Assembly (NCBI GenBank): GCA_030220185.1
Contig: JASPKZ010005709.1
Span: forward strand, 394,001 to 458,000
Length of the DNA: 64,000 nt
Source of the DNA: Diploptera punctata
Taxonomy: Eukaryota > Arthropoda > Insecta > Blattodea > Blaberidae
Reading direction: 5' to 3'
In this document: in pieces, positions 32,068 through 42,584 of the stretch
Layout: every line of letters starts with the position of its first letter
How positions within the stretch are numbered: the first letter of the stretch is position 1
Made by a program: the position numbers and the translations under genes
The notes under the pieces: model-generated
Seen by the model: the letters and a program-made list of their open reading frames with translations, nothing else
Told to the model about the DNA's origin: nothing
Database searches by the model: none

Positions 32068-32625
32068 AATATATTAGTCTCTGATGAGCAGAGTTTTCCA
32101 TGAGCACGTGCAAAGTTCGAATTAGAAAGTTGCTGTCTGCTCATGCATGAAAGTAGTTTTTTCGTAATATTGGCAAGAAATTACCCAGAATTCTCAGCGA
32201 TAAAACCACTTCCATTATTTTCATCTGCTAGAGGAACGCATTTACGCTTGCATCCCACAAATAAAACCGTATACAACGACGTCTGCATCGCGTGATATTA
32301 CGCCGATTCTCCTGTTCTTCCAGTTGAATTCTTTGGTAGACTCTATCAAATTCCTCTTCTCCGCATATACCAAAAACATGATCGAAGTTTTCAAGGTCCA
32401 AAATCTTGGATAAAGCAGCAAGATAGGCAGCAAGGTTTCATTCGGTTACCATCGGTTCCCATCAGGTTGCTCACGATTCGTTCTCTGCAAAGTCACCTTG
32501 CCAGGTAGCTTAGGAATTTTGACAATTATTATCGCATGAACAGATTTTTGAACACGCAAAAACGTCTTTGGATACAACTTTCTCAGCAGAGATTATGGTC
32601 TAATGCATTCATAGATACGACCCTA
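32068..32625. mobile_element. Harbinger-like element, copy 4, left end lost
   Basis: Same internal sequence as the other copies, right end ATAGATACGACCC. The left end is cut by the LINE. Confidence 0.65.
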
Positions 32626-32633
32626 AATGAGCA

Positions 32634-32879
32634 TTGTTATACTCTTACGTATGCACAATACAGAATACATTGGGATTTCTATTGTTTCATAATGGCAAAA
32701 CGTTTGTAGAATTTCTTAAAACATTGGAAAATAAACCATTTAAAAGCGGAGAGAAACAAATTATTTTGAATGTTTTCAAACAGTTTAGTGAAATATATCC
32801 CACATTAACTATTGAGGATGTCATGAAAATAAGAGTTGAATTTACAGGTGAGTCAGCAAACAACATATTCTGTATTTAA
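32634..32879 (+). other. unassigned 81-codon open frame
   Basis: Peptide contains LGFLLFHNGKTFVEFLKTLE and IILNVFKQFSEIYPTLTIED, then EFTG/GTGAGT, a possible splice donor at 32849. I do not recognise it. It could be a transposon exon or an old gene fragment on the strand opposite to Rab3-GEF. Confidence 0.35.
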
Positions 32880-32910
32880 TACACAAGTGATCTTCTTGGT
32901 GATATAAATA

Positions 32911-33700
32911 TTAAAATATATATGTAGTCAATATGCCCATTTCACCAATTAATGTTTTAAAATGGTCAACAAGTTTCTACAGCCAAGCTGTCATTCTCAA
33001 GACCAGATATTGACTGAAGACAGAATTGATAATAAGTAAAGAAACAAATTCAGTTAAAAACAAACTACGTCACATGACGCAATCATTCATAAGTGAACAA
33101 TAAAACATACTAAAACTAATCCTCTTTTGTTTCAATTAGAGAAAAGAGGGCGCTGTACGGAATAGGGCCCTTGTCTTTATTCATTATTTTATCCTTATTT
33201 TTATAAATTTCCAAACTTTCAAGGACGTTAAGGAATTTGAAATCCATGACCGAACGAACCAGCCTAAGGTTACTTTTATTGATAGCATGACCGTACTCAG
33301 AAATATGTTTCTGAGTACGGTCATGCTATCAATAAAAGTAACCTTAGGCTGGTTCGTTCGGTCATGGATTTCAAATTCCTTAACGTCCTTGAAAGTTTGG
33401 AAATTTATAAAAATAAGGATAAAATAATGAATAAAGACAAGGGCCCTATTCCGTACAGCGCCCTCTTTTCTCTAATTGAAACAAAAGAGGATTAGTTTTA
33501 GTATGTTTTATTGTTCACTTATGAATGATTGCGTCATGTGACGTAGTTTGTTTTTAACTGAATTTGTTTCTTTACTTATTATCAATTCTGTCTTCAGTCA
33601 ATATCTGGTCTTGAGAATGACAGCTTGGCTGTAGAAACTTGTTGACCATTTTAAAACATTAATTGGTGAAATGGGCATATTGACTACATATATATTTTAA
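32911..33700. mobile_element. PLE-D palindrome, two 393-bp arms
   Basis: 32911-33303 and 33308-33700 are inverted copies around TATG, with no difference that I can see. Each arm encodes a PLE C-terminus (EYGHAINKSNLRLVRSVMDF, KFLNVLESLEIYKNKDK, MNKDKGPIPYSALFSLIE) and carries a ribozyme-like hairpin ACAGC-TTG-GCTGT, GAAAC with a non-consensus TTGAGAA core. Confidence 0.85.
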
Positions 33701-34045
33701 CATATTCTGCTCGTAATTAAATTGTTATATAAAGGATATCTATTGACACCATGGAAAAAGTATAAACATATGATTAGATAGGCCCATATATAATTTTTTG
33801 TCATAAATAAATAAGAAATGGAAGTTCCTAATTATTGCTATCATCTTACCTTGTATTCAATCTTATTTCCCGTAAAATATAATGTTCCCTAAGAACAATG
33901 TTTCTATCAACAACAATTCCTTATACAATTCAGTCATATGGCGGGTAAAAGTAGCACCATCGTTCCTCTAATAGACAGGGGATTAATGCCTTATGCAAGT
34001 TTGTTTACAGTACAACTGGAATTTAGCTTGGAATTGGTATAGTTA
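33701..34045. other. unassigned intron
   Basis: No feature recognised. Confidence 0.5.
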
Positions 34046-34169
34046 ATAAGTGAGTGGAGAACATATTTTTAACAACTCACCTCATAAAATTTCAAGTTTT
34101 CTTGACTTGAGACCAATGGGTAAACTTCTAAGTACCAATAAAAAAAAATCAACATCCCAGACAGTAAGA

Positions 34170-34311
34170 AATCTGGAATTTATCAATAAATTGTAATGAT
34201 TGCAGCAAGGTATATATAGGTAAAACAAAAAGGAATTTGGAAACTCGTACTAAAGAACATTTTAGAAATATTAAAAACTGTGAAATTGAAAAAATCAATA
34301 ATTGCTGCACA
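34170..34311 (+). pseudogene. PLE-A GIY-YIG endonuclease remnant
   Basis: With one base missing, the segment reads GIYQ then NCNDCSKVYIGKTKRNLETR and TKEHFRNIKNCEIEK, i.e. GIY and YIG separated by a Cx2C pair. The mariner interrupts it and it resumes at 35220 (KPLELTVWEKIFIQKN, MNFDIPVEKNLILKF). Related remnants occur at 51720-51965, 37249-37827 and 57700-57960. Confidence 0.78.
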
Positions 34312-34313
34312 TA

Positions 34314-35217
34314 CGAGGGTGGATCAAATATAAACCGGAATTTGTATCTGGAGGCTCTGGTAGCAAAGTGCAAAGGTTGCAGTTTGGAGGGGAAGTTGGT
34401 GGGGGTGTCTGGAGTAGGGATCTTGATGTGTCGCACTTCGAAGAGCGGCTGCTTACTTCAGTACGCCAGGAGCGAGCAAGAGGTACACACGTCTGTTGCG
34501 CAACGCGTTATTATTAAGTTTTTAGCGAAAGAAGGCACTAAACATTCTGTAATTTTGAGAAGGCTCCATGTGCAGTTCAGGGAAGCAACCCTTTCGAAGA
34601 CGCAGGTGTATGATTGGCGCAAAAACATTTTAGCGGGCCGGGATTCAGTGGAAAATGAGCCCCACCAAAGACGGCAACGAACAAGCGTCACTGCAGACAA
34701 CATTCGTGCTGTACAGGACCTTATTGAGGAGGATCGGCATGTAACAATTTCTGAAATTGCTTCACACATTGGAATAAGCTTCGGAAGTGTTCAAGCCTTC
34801 ATCAGTGATGAACTCAAATTCCGAAAATTGTCTGCCAGGTGGGTTCCTCGGCTCCTCAGCCAGGAACAAAAAAATTTGACGAAAAACTGACAAAAATGCA
34901 TTGGACACCTCTGGAGCATCCTCCTTACAGTCCAGATTTGTCACCCTGTGACTACCATTTGTTTGGGCCACTGAAAGAAGACCTGGGAGGAAGGTGGTTT
35001 GGCCGACAATGTAGCAGTAGAGAAGTTCTTGCGCACTGGCTGACCATGTCATCCCTCATTCTTCAAGGACGGCATCCAAAAGTTGCCAACTCGATGGCAA
35101 AAGTGTTTTGGAAATGCAGGAGACTATGTAGAAAAATGTGGTGGTGGTTTTGTATTTTTTTCGTTAATTCAATAAAATTGTAAATGATAATTCTGGTTTA
35201 TATTTGATTCACCCTCA
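34314..35217 (+). mobile_element. mariner element with internal deletion
   Basis: Ends CGAGGGTGGATCAAATATAA and TTATATTTGATTCACCCTCA, TA duplications at 34312-34313 and 35218-35219. The transposase lacks its catalytic centre. Confidence 0.88.
34420..35183 (+). pseudogene. mariner transposase, catalytic core deleted
   Basis: The N-terminal helix-turn-helix region is intact (FLAKEGTKHSVILRRLHVQF, TLSKTQVYDWRKNILAGRDS, EIASHIGISFGSVQAFISDE, LSARWVPRLLS). The frame then breaks and resumes at LEHPPYSPDLSPCDYHLFGP, which holds the third Asp. The segment with the first two Asp residues (about 100 codons) is missing, so it cannot transpose itself. Compare the intact relative at 45615-46694. Confidence 0.85.
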
Positions 35218-35465
35218 TAGTTTGCTAGAAACATCATAAAATTAGAAGAGATGCAAAACTTTTGAAACAATTGGATAAACCGTTAGAATTAACAGTCTGG
35301 GAGAAGATATTCATTCAGAAGAATAAATATCGATTGATGAACTTCGATATTCCGGTGGAGAAAAATCTGATTTTGAAATTTATAAATCCAACCAAAGATG
35401 GCAGCACAAGAGGTGATGACCTTAGAAAAATCAACAGCCAAAGAATTTAACAGTTGGAGTCATGA

Positions 35466-35502
35466 CTGAAGAGGGACGATAAGTTGTCTGAAACCATCGG
35501 TC
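35466..35502 (+). ncRNA. hammerhead ribozyme-like motif with 3-bp stem III
   Basis: CTGAAGA, extra G, stem II GGACGA-TAAG-TTGTCT, GAAACC-ATC-GGTC. TGA/TCA forms stem I. It has the most complete set of helices in the window. Confidence 0.78.
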
Positions 35503-35668
35503 TCAAATCAAGAAAGCTTGAAATTTTATGAGGTGAGTTGTTAAAAATATGTTCTCCACTCACTATTAATGATATAACCTCATAATGTTTACTTCCCAAC
35601 ATTAATTTAAATATATTGGTATAGTTAGTGCAATGCAACAAGGATATTCACAAACATATACTAGCTGT

Positions 35669-35986
35669 GTCCATCGCTGTGGTCTCAAGGTAGCGTGCTG
35701 CCTTGTCACGCAGCAGGCCCGGGTTCGATCCCCGGTCGGGGCAGTTTTTCTGGGTGAGGTTTTTATCGGGGTTTTTCATCACCTATAAGACAAATGTTAG
35801 GAAAACTTTAAGGCCCAAATGGTTCCTGAAATCATATGGCCATCATCCTTATCATTATCCTTCATCGGTGTGGAAAGCAACGGGAATCTACCACACCTAC
35901 AATTCCCTAGTAAAGCTGCAAGCATAACATGAAAATGCTATGATTGCAGTGAAGGACCTGCCTTTGGGCAGAATTACTATGGATGG
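35669..35986 (+). mobile_element. SINE family S1, 11-bp TSD
   Basis: Flanked by ATACTAGCTGT (35658-35668, 35987-35997). The head shows CTTGTCACGCAGC and GGGTTCGATCCCCGG, resembling a tRNA-Asp (GTC anticodon). The body contains CACCTATAAGACAAATG and the 3' end GGCAGAATTACTATGGATGG. Confidence 0.88.
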
Positions 35987-36200
35987 ATACTAGCTGTCTT
36001 GTGGTTCAGTTACCCTTTGATAAACAAATATCCAGGAATAGCCCTACAAATTTATTAGTGCAGAAGTTTGGTTAAGAAAACTAAACCTAAGGCAGAGAGA
36101 CTATATGATGTAAAACCTTGTGGCTCCCTGTACTAGCCAGTGATGTAACCACTTAAGTTGACCAGTTCTTTGAAGTTGTCATGCTATGAAATGTATTTAC

Positions 36201-36401
36201 CTTGAGAAGACCTTTCTTAGTGGCAACCTCCTTAGCACTCTTGGTAAGATCTCCAAATGTGCTCTTGCTGACATATGTCAAGTCATCAAATGTGTTTTTA
36301 CTGACACCAGCTGCCGTTTTGCTGGCTTCCAGTGCTGTCTTGCTGGCTTCGTGCATTGACTTAGATGCTTCCTCCGCAGCTTTTTTTGCTTGAATCGTGA
36401 G
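36201..36401 (-). CDS. Rab3-GEF: Rab3-GEF exon D (Ala/Lys-rich helical repeat region)
   Basis: 201 nt, 67 codons, phase 0-0. The acceptor is tgtggcag at 36402 and the donor GTAAAT at 36200-36195. The peptide contains an imperfect repeat (SKSMHEA, SKTALEA, SKTAAGV, SKNTFDD), then YVSKSTFGDLTKSAKEVATK and KGLLK. The periodic SKT/SKN pattern suggests an amphipathic helix or coiled coil. The next exon continues in frame as GLGDSRESPP. No enzymatic motif is present. A PLE foldback (36453-36880) lies just upstream of the acceptor, about 50 nt away. Confidence 0.87.
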
Positions 36402-36452
36402 CTGCCACAAAAACATTCACTCACATTAAATTTCTTCACATTAAAAATTGAT

Positions 36453-36880
36453 AATAATTAAATGAATCGTGATTTTTTCTTACCTCATACATCTATGTTT
36501 CTTTAAACACAGCACTGCAGTATCGGCGACACTTCGTCGTCATCGTCAGCTGTTTTCACGACTGTCAATTTTTTCTCCTTTTTGCCGGTAATTATCTAGG
36601 CTGCCATCATGAATCTCGATTCATCCAAAATAACACCAGATGGCAGTTTGAAGAGGAATTCCTTCAAAAGAACACCAGATGGCAGCCTAGATAATTACCG
36701 GCAAAAAGGAGAAAAAATTGACAGTCGTGAAAACAGCTGACGATGACGACAAAGTGTCGCCGATACTGCAGTGCTGTGTTTAAAGAAACATAGATGTATG
36801 AGGTAAGAAAAAATCACGATTCATTTAATTATTATTAATTGAACCTCATAATGTTAAAAATTCCCAAATTTAATATATAA
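36453..36880. mobile_element. PLE foldback, 13-bp TSD (one mismatch)
   Basis: Flanks ATTAAAAATTGAT (36440-36452) and ATTAAAAATTGGT (36881-36893). Inverted arms share AACACCAGATGGCAG and GCCTAGATAATTACCGGCAA. The core is CTGACGA with stem II CGAC/GTCG, but GATA replaces GAAA. Confidence 0.78.
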
Positions 36881-36904
36881 ATTAAAAATTGGTATTCAGA
36901 ATTA

Positions 36905-37170
36905 TGTCATCCTAGACCTCACAAGGGAACTGTCAACCATTGCAGGCCGAAACCTACCTTGAAATTTCTTCCAGAGAAACGTTGAAATGTACAAAGGCCA
37001 TGTTCAAAAAATTATCTACCATTTTAAACTGTAAAAAAATAAAATCAAGCTCCAAATTTTGGCAGACTGGAAAACCCTTACTTCTCACCTTCTGCACTGC
37101 ATTCCCCACTCCACTCTATGCTAATCCTTGCAGGGATGTACACTTAGCAAAAAAAAAAAAAGAATGAACA
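36905..37170 (+). repeat. dispersed repeat, inverted partner at 38775-38960
   Basis: Shares AAGGGAACTGTCAACCATTG and the end GTACACTTAGCAAAAA with the inverse of 38775-38960. Family not recognised. Confidence 0.55.
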
Positions 37171-37248
37171 GACTCTTGATCTTGAACATTTTAAGTTTTA
37201 ATGAGCGATTCACAAGACTAAACTAATTGCACAGTAGAGCTACAATAT

Positions 37249-37827
37249 TTAAATTAACATTGGGAAGTAAACATTATGAGGTTATATCATTAATAGTGAG
37301 TGTAGAATATATTATTAACGACTCACCTCATATGATTTCAAATTTCTTTGATACCGGCAGTTTCAGACAATATCTTGTCCCTCTTCAGTGATGTCTTCCA
37401 CTGATGAAATTCTGTGGTTGTTGGTTTCCCTAAGAACATCACCTCTTGTGCTGCCATCTTTTGTTATAATTATAAACTTTGTAATTACATATTTATCCAC
37501 CGGAATATTGAAATTCATAGATCGATATTTATTCTTCTGAATGAATATAATTTCCCAAATTGTCAATTCCAACGGTTTATCTAATTGTTTCAAAAGTTTT
37601 GCCTCTTTTTCAATTTTATAATGTTGTAGCAAACTATGTGCTGCAATTGCTGATTTTTCAATTTCACAATTTTTAATATTTCTAAAATGTTCTTTAGTGC
37701 ATGTTTCCAAATTCCTTTTTGTTTTTCCTATGTATACTTTGTTACAATCATTACAATTTATTTGGTATCAAAGAAATTTGAAATCATATGAGGTGAGTCG
37801 TTAAAAATATATTCTACACTCACTATT
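37249..37827 (-). mobile_element. PLE-A foldback, 579 bp, 13-bp TSD
   Basis: Bounded by AGAGCTACAATAT (37236-37248, 37828-37840). The minus-strand frame 37710-37363 encodes TKEHFRNIKNCEIEKSAIAA, KPLELTIWEIIFIQKNKYRS and a C-terminal tail, the largest uninterrupted PLE-A remnant. Confidence 0.87.
37352..37388 (-). ncRNA. hammerhead ribozyme-like motif
   Basis: CTGAAGA, extra G, stem II GGACAA-GATA-TTGTCT, GAAAC, TGCCG, GTA. Confidence 0.7.
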
Positions 37828-37879
37828 AGAGCTACAATATGTTTCCCTTCCTCCAATGAAGAGCATTTTTTATGCATAG

Positions 37880-37965
37880 CAAGCCAGCGAATGGTTAGTT
37901 CAGTGCCTTATGGCTTGCTTCGTATACAAGAGGTCACAGGTCCAATTCCCGATGAGGTTAATTTT
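37880..37965 (+). repeat. tRNA-like sequence
   Basis: GCGAATGGTTAGTTCAGTGC and B box GGTCCAATTCCC followed by TTAATTTTTTT. A and B boxes are recognisable, otherwise degenerate. Confidence 0.45.
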
Positions 37966-38774
37966 TTTAAATTGTTACAGTGTTTTTATTTTAATCTGTC
38001 TGTCTACTCTTAGAGAAGAAACGAACTAACTATTTGGAAATATTACTATTTAATTATTGTTACTATTATTATTACTATTGTCCATCATCTATAGGCTATT
38101 ATTAGGTGGACTTGACCTATATAAAATAAATATTTTAATTGATAGGTGAAACATTTTCCTCACTAATATGTAATAAATAAATACTTAAATATATGAACCT
38201 ATATTATATTTTATTACATAAATTTATAGCATTAATATTAAAATGTGGTACTGCACACACAATTAAATTTATACCAGTAGCTAAATAGTGTTATAAAGTT
38301 TATGAAGGCAGGAATATTACTTAAAACAGTGTAAAGTGGACGCAGATACTGTGGCTGGAATTAAATGTTATGGGATGTATTGCGGAAAATAAAAATAAAT
38401 AACAAAAAATCATTGTCGAGGAAGTTGAAGCCTGGCTCTCATATATATTTAATCTTTTTTGTGATCAGTTTAACAATCTAAGCTACTTAAACGTCAAATA
38501 CTAATCATTTAAATCCTGGTTGTCTTGTTTACTTTTACACTAAGCACAAGAGTTGAACTTTATTTGAAATGTTGCAATTTGAGTTATATTATAAACTTCC
38601 AACACTCATTAATATCTAGAAACGTCTCCTTCATTGCTCTTTAACTATTTAAGACAATTAAAATCAAATACAGCATATTTAAAACATTCAACAATGCATT
38701 ACATCGTGAACCACAACTTTAGCTCTTCGAGCATGCACAATGGGTCATAGCAGGTACTCTGCTTTTTGAAGCCG
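37966..38774. other. unassigned intron
   Basis: AT-rich, no coding, repeat or RNA signal recognised. Confidence 0.5.
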
Positions 38775-38960
38775 CTCATTCATTTTTGCTAAGTGTACAT
38801 TTGCTCCATACAGTGGGCTGCTGTTGCTGGATTCTGGCTTTGATTTCTGTGCCTTGCACTTTAAAACGGCAGATAAGTTTTTGGACACAGCATTGTTCTC
38901 TGGGAGAAATTTCAAGGCATGCAATGATTGACAGTTCCCTTGTTATATGAATGATATATA
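38775..38960 (-). repeat. dispersed repeat, inverted partner of 36905-37170
   Basis: Inverse relation to 36905-37170. Minus frame encodes LEISPREQCCVQKLICRFKV; not recognised. Confidence 0.5.
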
Positions 38961-39429
38961 TTATTGACTTCCTCATTATGGTGTTTCTCCAACATAAGGT
39001 TCCAAGATAAATCTACACAAAAATCCAAACCTATTATCTCGGAAGAAGAGAGGAAAAGAAGTTCAGAAAGAATGAAGAAATACTGGGCAGTATGAGAGGA
39101 ACAACACATAGAAAAATGATTGATCCAACGTATCCCAAAGAGAGTGAAACGAATATATAAAAAAAATTGAGTTAAATTTGACAACTCACCTCATAACTGT
39201 AAATATTAAAGAAAATAAAAAATAATTTGAAGTAAGAGTGATTGGATGCATGCAATTTCATAATTTCCTACCAGATGGTACTGCTGTATGACCCAACATC
39301 AAAATAATAGATGAGAGCAGACTAGTGCTGCTTGTGAAACAAACAAGAAACATGCCAAACTTCCTCTCTCTTAATTTATTCTATGTGCAGAATCTCAAAG
39401 TTTAATAACAATGGCTTTCAATGTTTTTA

Positions 39430-39600
39430 TTATTCATTTCATACATCTCAGTGATGAAAAAATTATATTAGAAGAGAAAAATTATACACTCAGACTGGGG
39501 TTTGAACCCTGGACGTTTTGCACACTAGGCAAATGTTCTACCAAGTGAGCTATCTGAGCAACTCCAATCTAATGCAAATCTTTCTCTTATATACAGCAAA
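39430..39600 (-). repeat. tRNA-cored element, diverged
   Basis: Core 39488-39559 on the minus strand, flank ATATTAGAAGAGAAAAATTA. Confidence 0.65.
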
Positions 39601-39839
39601 CTCCAGATTATTCGTGTTAATTGGGACCGAGATATGCAGAGAAAATCGAAAAACATTTATAATCCAATTAAGTTATTCAACACCATGGAAGTTGATCAGA
39701 AATGTATTTACCCACTTTAACACTACTTAAATGCAACAAATATTAATAAAATGTTATATTAAATGTATTTAGGTGTGAGTCGTAATTTTCATTATTTTAT
39801 TTTACTCGTAAATATGAAAAAAAGAAAGTGGGACTATTT

Positions 39840-40022
39840 CCAGGTCATGACCACTCCAGTTACAACAGTTATTCAAAATGGCCACTATAACCAGCGACAA
39901 CTACACTAGTAACCACCGATATCCACACTTATAACCAGCAATTCCCACACTAGTAACCACTGATATACATACTTATAACCAGCGATGACAAATAATCACC
40001 GATGACCACACTAGTAACCAGC
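39840..40022. repeat. degenerate minisatellite (TAACCAGCGA/TAACCACCGA)
   Basis: Repeated words CACACTAGTAACCA, ACTTATAACCAGC and CGATGA, spaced about 20-40 nt. Confidence 0.6.
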
Positions 40023-40291
40023 GACTCCACAATGGAAATTTCCGAAATTGTATTGTATTCTCAGAATGTTGGTTGATACCGTTAAATGCATCAGGGGAGG
40101 GGGTTGTGAGTGAAGGTTACTCTATTGTGCTAGTTTCTACGTGCAGTTCACAGTAGCACATTTAAAAATAAAGAATTTTTTCATAAGAATACAAAATATA
40201 GTATTTTAAAAAAATACGGTAAAGAGAGTCATGATCCCTATTAGGTTCGTCTTCCGGGCATATAGGCCGTGGTCCAGTCGTTCTTCTACTC

Positions 40292-40326
40292 GACGTTTCG
40301 TCTACTGCTGCAGTAGACATCTTCAG
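40292..40326 (-). ncRNA. hammerhead ribozyme-like motif (PLE-C)
   Basis: CTGAAGA, extra T, perfect stem II GTCTAC-TGCAGCA-GTAGAC, GAAAC directly followed by GTC (minimal stem III). CTC/GAG is stem I. Confidence 0.8.
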
Positions 40327-40472
40327 GAGATACTGCATGCTCTCTGTGAACTCCTCAACAGTCGGCTGCAGACTGGCTGGTCGTTGAAAACTCCCTCCCT
40401 ATTTATAGTTTCCAACGACCAGCCAGTCTGCAGCCGACTATTGAGGAGTTCACAGAGAGCACGCAGTATCTC

Positions 40473-40507
40473 CTGAAGATGTCTACCGCAGCAGTAGACG
40501 AAACGTC
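40473..40507 (+). ncRNA. hammerhead ribozyme-like motif (PLE-C)
   Basis: Partner of the above: CTGAAGA, T, GTCTAC-CGCAGCA-GTAGAC, GAAAC, GTC, with stem I CTC/GAG. Confidence 0.8.
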
Positions 40508-40674
40508 GAGTAGAAGAACGACTGGACCACGGCCTATATGCCCGGAAGACGAACCTAATAGGGATCAAGACGCCGGCCGTGAAAGCCTACAGTTATACAA
40601 AAGAGAGTCATGCCCGGATAATCTGCAAACTGGATAATATGCGCATGGATAATCGGGAGTTTGCTGTACGCTGT

Positions 40675-40985
40675 AAATTCCCATGCACCAAATCCTATGA
40701 AGCCTTTGCTTCTATCTTGCAAATGGTAGCTTCTTTATTAAGAAGACATTTAATTGGGGATTTTACATTACATTATAAAGTCAGTGCAGCTTCTTTCGAT
40801 AGATAGATAGAAGCAAAGACTTCATAGCATTTGGTGCGTGGGAATTAGCAGCGTATATAAGAGAAAGATTTTTGTTTAGATTGGAGATGCTCAGATAGCT
40901 CACTTGGTAAAGCATTCACCTAATAAACTAAAGGTCCTGAGTTCAAACTCCAGTCTGAGCGTATAATTTTTCTATTCAAATATAA
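40675..40985 (+). repeat. tRNA-cored element with partial inverted copy
   Basis: Inverted partial spacer (40675-40800) followed by a unit with core 40889-40960 (GCTCAGATAGCTCACTTGGT, GTTCAAACTCC). Confidence 0.7.
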
Positions 40986-41154
40986 CAATGGCTTTATTTT
41001 ACTTGGCATAATTAGTTGATAGTTTATTTATTTCCAGAACCATGCAATATAGTAACTTCAGCACAAACTATATAATAATTTTACCACCAATTAAAAAGAG
41101 AAAAGATGATCAGCCATCAATGCTTGTTTTATAATCTTTTTAAAATCAATCATT

Positions 41155-41480
41155 GATCTATCTATCTTCAGGTTTTTACAGCTGCTGCCATCTTCCTGTA
41201 CCAAACCTCCAAGGCCTACGATCTTGGGCATCTTTAATGCTTAGCCCTCTTGCTTGCATTAATGTCTTCATGTTTTCCTTCCATGTTAACTTCGGTCTCC
41301 CTCTCTTCCTCCTTCTGGTTGGATGCCATAATTCCTTTGGCCATCGCTCATCTTCCATTCTTAAAACATATCCTAACCACTTTAATTCCTTCTCCATAAT
41401 TCTTTCAATTATGCTTTCTTCTGCTTCCATTATATTTCTAATTTCCTTATTTGTGACATGTTCTAATTTTGACTTTTGAT
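41155..41480 (-). mobile_element. RTE-like LINE tail
   Basis: 41430-41176 encodes ELKWLGYVLRMEDERWPKEL and RKRGRPKLTWKENMKTLMQA. Confidence 0.75.
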
Positions 41481-41849
41481 AATTTTCTTAAAAAACATAA
41501 TATTTTAAGAAATAAACTTAAAATCTCTTTTATATTTTAATATATTTACTTATGTGAATGTATAAATTTGAACAATTTCCTGTTAATTATTATGAATTGA
41601 TCAACAAATGATGAAATTATTTAGATTTCTCTTAGAATATTGAAGACAGGTCAATATAAACATTGATGCCAATGTGATCTTTCTAAGCAATTTATGCATT
41701 TGGTTAATTAAAGCCATTTTCTACGCACCAATAATAATTATGTTGTGCATGTGTGTGACAAAGAGTTCCTGGATGAGTTTCTTGGAACAACTTGAAATTT
41801 TAAAACACAAAAATAATAGTTGTATACTGTTGAATGAACAAACTATATA
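41481..41849. other. unassigned intron
   Basis: No feature recognised. Confidence 0.5.
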
Positions 41850-41940
41850 ATCAATTGAGTTGGTGTTTACTTGATGAAAATCCATATTTATTAATTAAAT
41901 AAAAATAAAACTACGTTTTATTTTTATTTAATTAATGAAC
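41850..41940. mobile_element. PLE-B terminus fragment
   Basis: GAGTTGGTGTTTACTTGATG and the short palindrome AATAAAACTACGTTTTATT, as at the end of the 4597-5157 element. Confidence 0.6.
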
Positions 41941-42499
41941 AAACTATATTTATTTTTTCCTCCCTTTTTACATATTTTTAAGAGTAGCTTATCTGTGGAT
42001 GACAACACATGATGCCATCTTCAGAAAACTATATATAGTTTAGGTTTTCTTTTCTTTAGTGTTTTTACTTTTGATGTGATCACCCTGATGATGGCTTGTT
42101 CAAGGGCAAAACACATATCCGGATCAATTTGAATATTTTTTGTCTTTTTTTATCACTTTTACCGTATCTGTGACTTTAATTGGACAGATCTGCATCCCAG
42201 ATTGATTGTTGGCTCTTTTAGCAGAATTACTACTAAGGTAATTATTTTTTTTAGGATTTCACATTATGAGGTATATTTATTTAAGTAAATTTTTATCACT
42301 CACTTCATATTCTTCTTCTTTTTTTTAAACTAGTTTCAAAACTTTACACATCAGTTCCATCTCCAGTAATTTTGTGACTATTGTTTTGTCGTTCAGAGGG
42401 AGCGAGAGGCAGCTCTTCAAGACGACAGAACAACGGTCACAAAATTAATATTTGAGTTTGTATTCTTTAACATTTTTACCTCATATGTTTATTCTATCG

Positions 42500-42533
42500 G
42501 ACGATCGTTTCAAAGCTATTGCTCCATCTTCAG
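42500..42533 (-). ncRNA. hammerhead ribozyme-like motif
   Basis: CTGAAGA, T, stem II GGAGC-AATA-GCTTT, GAAA, stem III ACG-AT-CGT, C. Confidence 0.68.
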
Positions 42534-42584
42534 CTTGTTCACAAAATTACTGCAGATGGAACTGAAGTGTAAAGTTTCGAAACT

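Larger units (their letters stand above)
34046..35614 (+). mobile_element. PLE-A copy with GIY-YIG remnant, 13-bp TSD
   Basis: Bounded by ATTGGTATAGTTA (34033-34045 and 35615-35627). Order: inverted partial terminus (34046-34125), coding remnant, mariner insertion, coding remnant, ribozyme-like core, terminus. The inverted piece begins within the ribozyme's stem III region. No reverse transcriptase is present. Confidence 0.87.
40225..40600. mobile_element. PLE-C foldback with two hammerheads
   Basis: Near-perfect inverted arms: GGGCATATAGGCCGTGGTCC at the left matches the inverse at the right. The outer ends are GGTTCGTCTTCC and the tail GACGCCGGCCGTGAAAGCCT. Centre near 40400. Confidence 0.82.
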
